This document shows positions 62,613 to 64,000 of a DNA stretch of 64,000 nt, in pieces. The translations under genes and the position numbers were made by a program. The notes below the pieces were generated by a model. The model saw only the letters and a program-made list of their open reading frames with translations, was not told where the DNA came from and did not search any database. Every line of letters starts with the position of its first letter. The first letter of the stretch is position 1. Source of the stretch: Aquila chrysaetos chrysaetos (lineage: Eukaryota; Chordata; Aves; Accipitriformes; Accipitridae); the NCBI RefSeq assembly GCF_900496995.4, contig NC_044011.1, forward strand, positions 22,972,041-23,036,040, read 5' to 3'.

Positions 62613-64000
62613 CTATTAGATGTTTTGTTAAATTGGAGGCTAAGTGATAAGCAAAATTAATAGATTTCTGTATTTCTCTGGGTGGTCCATCCATAACATG
62701 GGAATATTTGTGTTTCTGTGCTCTGATCTGCTTGTACATGCAATATATATGTGTGTGCATGGTCATAAAGCTGATAAATAAATAACCTTATTCTTAAAAT
62801 AACCTTAAAAGCTTCATAGAAGATCAAGGGGATATGCTTTACACACTCATTTTGTGCCTAAAAGTAATTCTTAATCAAATTAGCCATTCTAGACAAAAAG
62901 CAGCCCCTTGCATTTCAGTGGGGCCATTCGCATGAGTAAACCTTTGCAAAACTGGTCTCTAAATGTTGCTTAGCATTGCAAAGCAGCTTAAGTGCTGAAC
63001 ATGTCTTCTGTGCATGTTTCTTTTTAGCCTGTTCCTGGCTCTATACCATCACATTTTCTTCGCAGGAAACATCTATGCTAAACATCACTGTCAATTCCAA
63101 GACAAGAGACACATTCAAAAGCACATGGAAGCTTTTTTTGTTACCATAAGTTGCCCGCAGAGGGTCCATTCATTCTGTTTGCTTGTTCCACTGTGTAATA
63201 GCTCAACTCAAGTATCAACAAGATAAGCTTTTAAAAGCAGAATATTCCCAGCTGTTGCGGTCAAGCAGCAGCAGCAGGTTCCTATCTGAGGACAGCAGAA
63301 CAATCCAGTGCACCCGCAGTGATGGCAGTGTCGAGGGGAAGCATGTGTTCTCTGTACACAGTAGCAAAGGGCCCAATAGACAGCAATTAGCACCAGCAGA
63401 ATGAAGATGAACGGTCATATACATAACCTTAATAAAAATGTCACAGAAGAGAAATCTCACACCATATGGATCCATGCTGAGCTTTTTTTTCCCCTATTTT
63501 TTTAAGGAGCAAGACAGCTCCATTTCTTTATAGACTTTTGCATTAATTTCTCTCCCTAGTTTTTTTGCAGCTTTCTTCCTCTATAAGCAATATGGGGCTG
63601 CTGTTTCATGTGATAACAAAGGAAAATTACATTTTCATTTCTGTGTTTTTATATATCCACTCAGTCTCATATTTCCATCAAAAGTATCTTCCACTCAGCC
63701 TCAGCAACCTGAGTAGATTACTTGAATGTCATTAGATTCCATTTCCATTCACTTTTGAAAAGAGCTCCACTAGAATTTGCAAGATTTTACTCCTGCCAAA
63801 TTAATGTAGCATGAAAGTGGGTATTGCTTTTTCTCAGGTCTGCTACTTGTGTTTTGGACATAGCAAAGAATATAAATTTCATCATTATAAATGTCATTGT
63901 TACAAATAATAGTTTTAAAATTATTTTGGCAAAAACGGTTTGAAGTAAGAAACTGCTTTGATGTCATCTTGGTGATGTCATTTCCATTTTCACACCTCAA
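62613..64000. other. Intergenic to window end, no gene recognised
   Basis: A+T-rich non-coding sequence. Overlapping short frames at 63183-63475 on both strands surround a small GCA repeat (near 63265-63280) and show no domain. No EYA4 exon is recognisable. Confidence 0.5.

Noticed and set aside
62613..64000. Terminal EYA4 exon at the right edge
   Set aside because: None of the open frames resembles the EYA C-terminal domain. EYA4 is expected by synteny to lie further right.

Overview
This window is vertebrate nuclear DNA, most probably from a bird. It contains one recognisable protein-coding gene, TCF21 (capsulin/epicardin/POD1), on the minus strand in the first 3.2 kb. The other roughly 60 kb is non-coding. 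A bird, or less likely another sauropsid, is suggested by three things: the compact TCF21 gene with a 1.6-kb intron, the low density of recent repeats, and interspersed repeats that are mostly diverged CR1-type LINE fragments plus a few MIR-like SINE remnants. I saw no Alu, L1 or B1/B2-like sequence and no recognisable retroviral gene.

Layout. 1-540: GC- and CpG-rich DNA just beyond the TCF21 3' end. 540-1002: TCF21 3'UTR, with an AATAAA signal at 561-566 on the minus strand. 1003-1092: coding exon 2. 1093-2723: the only coding intron. 2724-3173: coding exon 1. About 3174-3430: inferred 5'UTR. About 3430-3540: candidate core promoter. 3636-4230: upstream pyrimidine tract and a further CpG-rich block. 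From about 4.3 kb to 64 kb lies an A+T-richer, CpG-poor gene desert. It holds scattered CR1 and MIR-like fragments, simple repeats, and a few short stretches whose CpG density or palindromic transcription-factor-like sites stand out.

Gene function. TCF21 is a class II bHLH transcription factor of mesoderm (epicardium, kidney, lung, gonad and spleen mesenchyme, visceral and head muscle progenitors). It binds E-boxes as a heterodimer with E-proteins. The spliced protein is 179 residues, the usual vertebrate length, and its bHLH domain is intact. In other vertebrates EYA4 lies upstream of TCF21 and TBPL1/SLC2A12 lie downstream, so the desert to the right is probably the TCF21-EYA4 interval. No EYA4 exon is recognisable here. 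In human this interval is crossed by the antisense lncRNA TARID. A counterpart on the + strand is plausible, but the sequence alone cannot show it.

I found no new multi-gene system. The best candidates for further attention are non-coding: the promoter's strand-asymmetric purine/pyrimidine blocks, the CpG island beyond the 3' end, and isolated enhancer-like clusters near 52.3-52.8 kb and 38.7-38.96 kb.
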